From the NCBI RefSeq assembly GCF_004331645.1, contig NZ_SJSK01000004.1:248001-312000 (forward strand): a DNA stretch of 64,000 nt, written 5' to 3'. The translations under genes were made by a program, and so were the position numbers. The first letter of the stretch is position 1. Each line of letters begins with the position of its first letter. Shown here piece by piece: positions 61,591 to 64,000 of this stretch. The notes under the pieces were generated by a model. It was not told the DNA's origin, did no database searches, and saw nothing but the letters and a program-made list of their open reading frames with translations. The DNA comes from Pedobacter frigiditerrae. Its GTDB lineage: Bacteria; Bacteroidota; Bacteroidia; Sphingobacteriales; Sphingobacteriaceae.

Positions 61591-62040
61591 TTAATTATAC
61601 AAAGTTTCTTTAAATTGGCTATCGTCAATTCCGTAAACAACCTTTCCATTTGTTCTAGGGCTTAATGCAGTTACACTTAAAGTTTGTTTGGTTTTAAGGA
61701 ACTGCATTAAACCTTTGTCGTCATTCTTATCTTTACAGCTCTATAAGGTGCAATTTTCTATAAACAGGTAATCTGTTAAATAAAATTAATTGTAGGGTAT
61801 TGTAGGCATCTTGTCCGAAACCTTCTCCAGAAAAGTGTCAACTGAAGATTAAAAACACATTGGGATGATGTTTTGATATGTTATAAATCAGTTCCCCTGT
61901 TTTGTATATCCTGATGATTCTTTATTATTACCTGTTCCCTCTTTTTGGTTAATCTAACTTTCTTTTGATCTACCCAATACACTTTGTGCCACTAGAATTG
62001 TTTTTCTATCAGCGTTGGGCTGGAATGGCAAATGGTGTTT
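61591..62040 (-). pseudogene. Decayed gene, calcineurin-like phosphoesterase C-terminus (tentative)
   Basis: Conceptual translation on the minus strand gives protein-like segments in shifting frames. From the 3' end: 61591-61743 reads GLMQFLKTKQTLSVTALSPR, then VVYGIDDSQFKETLYN; after a frame change comes HFSGEGFGQDAYNTLQLILF and, before a TGA at 61838-61840, ISKHHPNVFLIFS. Restoring Gly for the TGA gives a Ser-Gly-His motif, and the SP...DDSQF ending also fits metallophosphoesterases. A further frame change falls at a four-base homopolymer (61894-61897) and a TAG at 61954-61956. At least four lesions make it non-functional. Confidence 0.55.
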
Positions 62041-62201
62041 TTAAACAGTGCTTACGTTTGCTTAATAATTAAAAACAATGTTTTTTAACGATAAATATTA
62101 ATGCCTAAATACATTTTTTTAACCTGCAGTTTAAATCAATTAGTTGCTTTAAATTATCAGTATTTAAGTATTACTTTTGGCTGCTTATAAAAAAAATACC
62201 T

Positions 62202-62717
62202 ATGAAAAAAATTTTTACAGGCTTCCTGATACTATCAGCAAGCTACATTAATGTAAGTGCACAAACAGATGCTTACAAAGGAAAAAAAGATTTAAGGTAC
62301 CATATTGGTGCAAATTTACAAAAACTGGGAACTGGTATAATAACCTCTTTAGATTACGGTCTTGGCGAAAGTTTTTCTATCGGTGCCCAAGCCGGGTACA
62401 CTTTAGGTGTTAAAAAGATATCAGGACTAGACAAGGCAGGATTTGGTGATCGATTTGATTTAAAAGCTAGGTTCACTGCCAATCTTGGCAGTGTAATTGG
62501 TTTGCCCTCAAATATTGATGTTTACCCAGGTTTAAATTTAGGTTTAAAAAACTTTGGGGGCCATGTTGGAGGAAGAGTTTTCTTTTCTAAGGGTTTCGGA
62601 CTTTTTACAGAAGCACAGTTCCCAATTGCAAAGTACAACTCAGATGCTAGTAATTATGAAAAATTGAATAACCAATTTTCATTTAACCTAGGTGTTGCCT
62701 TCGATTTAGGAAAATAA
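62202..62717 (+). CDS. Small predicted outer-membrane beta-barrel protein
   Basis: A 171-residue protein with a signal peptide (MKKIFTGFLILSASYINVSA, then Q) and strands of alternating residues rich in Gly, Phe and Tyr (GANLQKLGTGIITSLDYGLG, FSIGAQAGYTLGVKK), ending in FNLGVAFDLGK with an aromatic near the C-terminus. The pattern resembles the Bacteroidota family DUF6646, which I name with moderate confidence. A terminator follows 28 bases after the stop. Confidence 0.78.
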   Translation: MKKIFTGFLILSASYINVSAQTDAYKGKKDLRYHIGANLQKLGTGIITSLDYGLGESFSIGAQAGYTLGVKKISGLDKAGFGDRFDLKARFTANLGSVIGLPSNIDVYPGLNLGLKNFGGHVGGRVFFSKGFGLFTEAQFPIAKYNSDASNYEKLNNQFSFNLGVAFDLGK

Positions 62718-62744
62718 AGAAACATTTTAACTTAACACATTGAT

Positions 62745-62780
62745 AATCATCCTCAAGTTATATTGAGGATGATTTTTTTT
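62745..62780 (+). terminator. Intrinsic terminator after the 62.2 kb gene
   Basis: AATCATCCTCAA pairs perfectly with TTGAGGATGATT around GTTATA, followed by T8. Confidence 0.92.
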
Positions 62781-62888
62781 ATCTTGATTTCCAATAGATT
62801 AACTTATTTTTCAGTTACAAAACTAAAATAATAGTTATTATTTGTTTTTTTATTATTATCATTGATATACACAAAAAACAACACACAA

Positions 62889-63509
62889 ATGAAATCTAAA
62901 CTATTAATCATGGGCGTATTATGCGCCACCGCGTTCACAGCTAACGCACAAACAAAAGGCACTAATGCTTTAAGCTTTGGAGTAAATGTAAATACAGAAA
63001 AGTACAAAAGTCCTGGGGGAGAAAATGAAACAAAGGTAAATTCTTATTCAATTGGTTATGGCAATTTCATTAAGGATAATACGAAAATTGGTTTTGATCT
63101 AAATTATTCAAAATCCGAAAATTCGAATGGCATTTACAATAGTGACATAAAGAACTACGGGGGTAATTTAACTTATCAAAAATATTTTCCTCTTGTAAAA
63201 ACCTTATTTGCCTATGCGGGTGGACGAGGAGGCTATAACTATGGAAAACAAGAAAATACCAGCCCATCTCAAGTGACAGCATATACTAGCAATACTTATA
63301 ATGTTGGTGCATTTGGAGGTATAACTTGGTTTCTATCAAAGAGATTTGCATTTGAAACTAGTTTATTATCTGCAAATGCTAGTTATACTAAAACAGAGCA
63401 AAAAGAGAATTCATCAGGCAATACATTTGATTATAAACGCACTTCTTTTAATTTAAGCAGCGAAGGTTTTATTAATAATCTAGGTTTTAAGATTTATATC
63501 TTATTTTAA
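62889..63509 (+). CDS. Predicted outer-membrane beta-barrel protein
   Basis: The ATG at 62889 begins a signal peptide (MKSKLLIMGVLCATAFTANA), giving 206 residues; an in-frame TTG at 62862 was rejected. The mature part is strand-rich with Tyr/Gly/Asn alternation (SIGYGNFIKDNTKIGFDLNY, LFAYAGGRGGYNYGKQ, SEGFINNLGFKIYILF) and ends in Phe, as outer-membrane barrels do. It should have eight strands. Function unknown. It has its own terminator and may be related to, but is not a copy of, the preceding protein. Confidence 0.85.
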   Translation: MKSKLLIMGVLCATAFTANAQTKGTNALSFGVNVNTEKYKSPGGENETKVNSYSIGYGNFIKDNTKIGFDLNYSKSENSNGIYNSDIKNYGGNLTYQKYFPLVKTLFAYAGGRGGYNYGKQENTSPSQVTAYTSNTYNVGAFGGITWFLSKRFAFETSLLSANASYTKTEQKENSSGNTFDYKRTSFNLSSEGFINNLGFKIYILF

Positions 63510-63526
63510 TTTTCAACAACCACAAC

Positions 63527-63570
63527 AAAGCCGCTGTATTCGATAAATCAGCGAATCAGCGGCTTTTTAT
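63527..63570 (+). terminator. Intrinsic terminator after the 62.9 kb gene
   Basis: AAAGCCGCTG pairs with CAGCGGCTTT and the inner ATTCG with CGAAT around a nine-base loop, followed by TTTTATT. Confidence 0.9.
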
Positions 63571-63625
63571 TCCCGATTTATACTTCTCTAAATAAATCGT
63601 ATTTTAGTTTCACAATCACTAATGA

Positions 63626-64000
63626 ATGCTGAAACATCGACATCTACTACTTTTGTTTTCTCTTTTTTTGCTTACTAGCTTAAATGAATTCAGCTATGCG
63701 CAAACAAATGAGCTTAACTCAAAAATTATCAATGAATACGATAAGATTAGAGAAATAGCGCCAAGAGAGAAGCTATACATCCATTTCGATAAATCTATTT
63801 ATTTACCAGTAGATACAATTTGGTTTAAGGGTTACTTAGTAAATACAACGTTAAATAATTCCTCAGCAATTAGCGGCTTAATTTATACAGAGTTGATTAA
63901 TGCAGATGGTGAAGTTGTGCAAACCCTAGCATTGCCTACCATTCTAGGATTAACTTGGGGAGCATTTCCTCTTAAGGAAGAAACTTATCCGCCAGGCAAT
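63626..64000 (+). CDS. Large secreted MG2/carboxypeptidase-regulatory-like protein, N-terminal fragment
   Basis: An ATG at 63626 opens a frame that runs 125 codons to the window edge. A signal peptide (LLLLFSLFLLTSLNEFSYAQ) precedes EKLYIHFDKSIYLPVDTIWF followed by KGYLV, the start of an MG2-like strand pattern common to Bacteroidota macroglobulin-like and SusC-signature proteins (compare DRPIYRPGQVVFYKG in the 33-40 kb protein). It lies beside two predicted outer-membrane proteins. The remainder is outside the window, so only an N-terminal family resemblance can be claimed. Confidence 0.8.
   Translation, partial: MLKHRHLLLLFSLFLLTSLNEFSYAQTNELNSKIINEYDKIREIAPREKLYIHFDKSIYLPVDTIWFKGYLVNTTLNNSSAISGLIYTELINADGEVVQTLALPTILGLTWGAFPLKEETYPPGN

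Overview
The window looks like a chromosomal segment of a Bacteroidota bacterium, most likely Sphingobacteriaceae and Pedobacter-like. The inference rests on low GC, -7 promoter boxes of the TAnnTTTG type, a fused E1 alpha/beta 2-oxoacid dehydrogenase, DUF1573, DUF3822 and DUF983 proteins, secreted proteins with signal peptides ending in AQ, tetratricopeptide sensor kinases, an alpha-2-macroglobulin with a SusC-like signature, GH9, GH18 and GH78 glycosidases, and DAHP synthase fused to a C-terminal chorismate mutase.

Layout. 1-4.9 kb: small secreted proteins, a TPR sensor kinase/LuxR response regulator pair and a divergent LuxR regulator. 4.9-8.4 kb: proline dehydrogenase opposite an S4-protein/aroB/sterol-desaturase-family cluster. 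8.8-14.7 kb: a secreted unknown, then a probable aromatic amino acid operon (prephenate dehydratase, DAHP synthase/chorismate mutase, aroA, aroC) preceded by what reads as a complete transcription attenuator: promoter, a 20-residue leader peptide with eight Tyr/Phe residues, an antiterminator and a terminator. 15-19.8 kb: a LytTR regulator convergent with a second TPR kinase, and membrane proteins. 20.2-24.5 kb: fused E1, DUF1573 protein, aminotransferase. 24.6-26.3 kb: a DUF6922/AbiEii toxin-antitoxin-like pair sitting against the 3' end of the tmRNA gene and bracketed by a 16-bp near-duplicate of that end. 26.5-33.3 kb: SugE-like exporter with a Crp/Fnr regulator, chitinase, MFS transporter, acyltransferase, endonuclease/phosphatase-family lipoprotein. 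33.5-39.9 kb: a 2,130-residue alpha-2-macroglobulin. 40-43 kb: PAP2 phosphatase, a three-copy tandem repeat and a GH9 glycanase. 43-54 kb: DNA repair, RNA and housekeeping genes (exonuclease-GIY-YIG, AraC regulator, CvfB-like, cold shock, helicase, rsmD, coaD, Nudix, pyrE). 54-58.6 kb: two alpha-L-rhamnosidase-type enzymes. 59-64 kb: clpB, a decayed gene, two predicted outer-membrane proteins and the start of a large secreted protein cut by the window edge.

Intergenic spaces hold many dispersed inverted repeats and low-complexity words, including a helically phased 11-bp array at 28.8 kb. Strong intrinsic terminators are visible after many genes. Several small-protein starts lie only 3-7 bases past a TAnnTTTG box, suggesting very short or absent 5' leaders. 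The most notable items are the aromatic attenuator and the toxin-antitoxin-like mini-island at the tmRNA gene.
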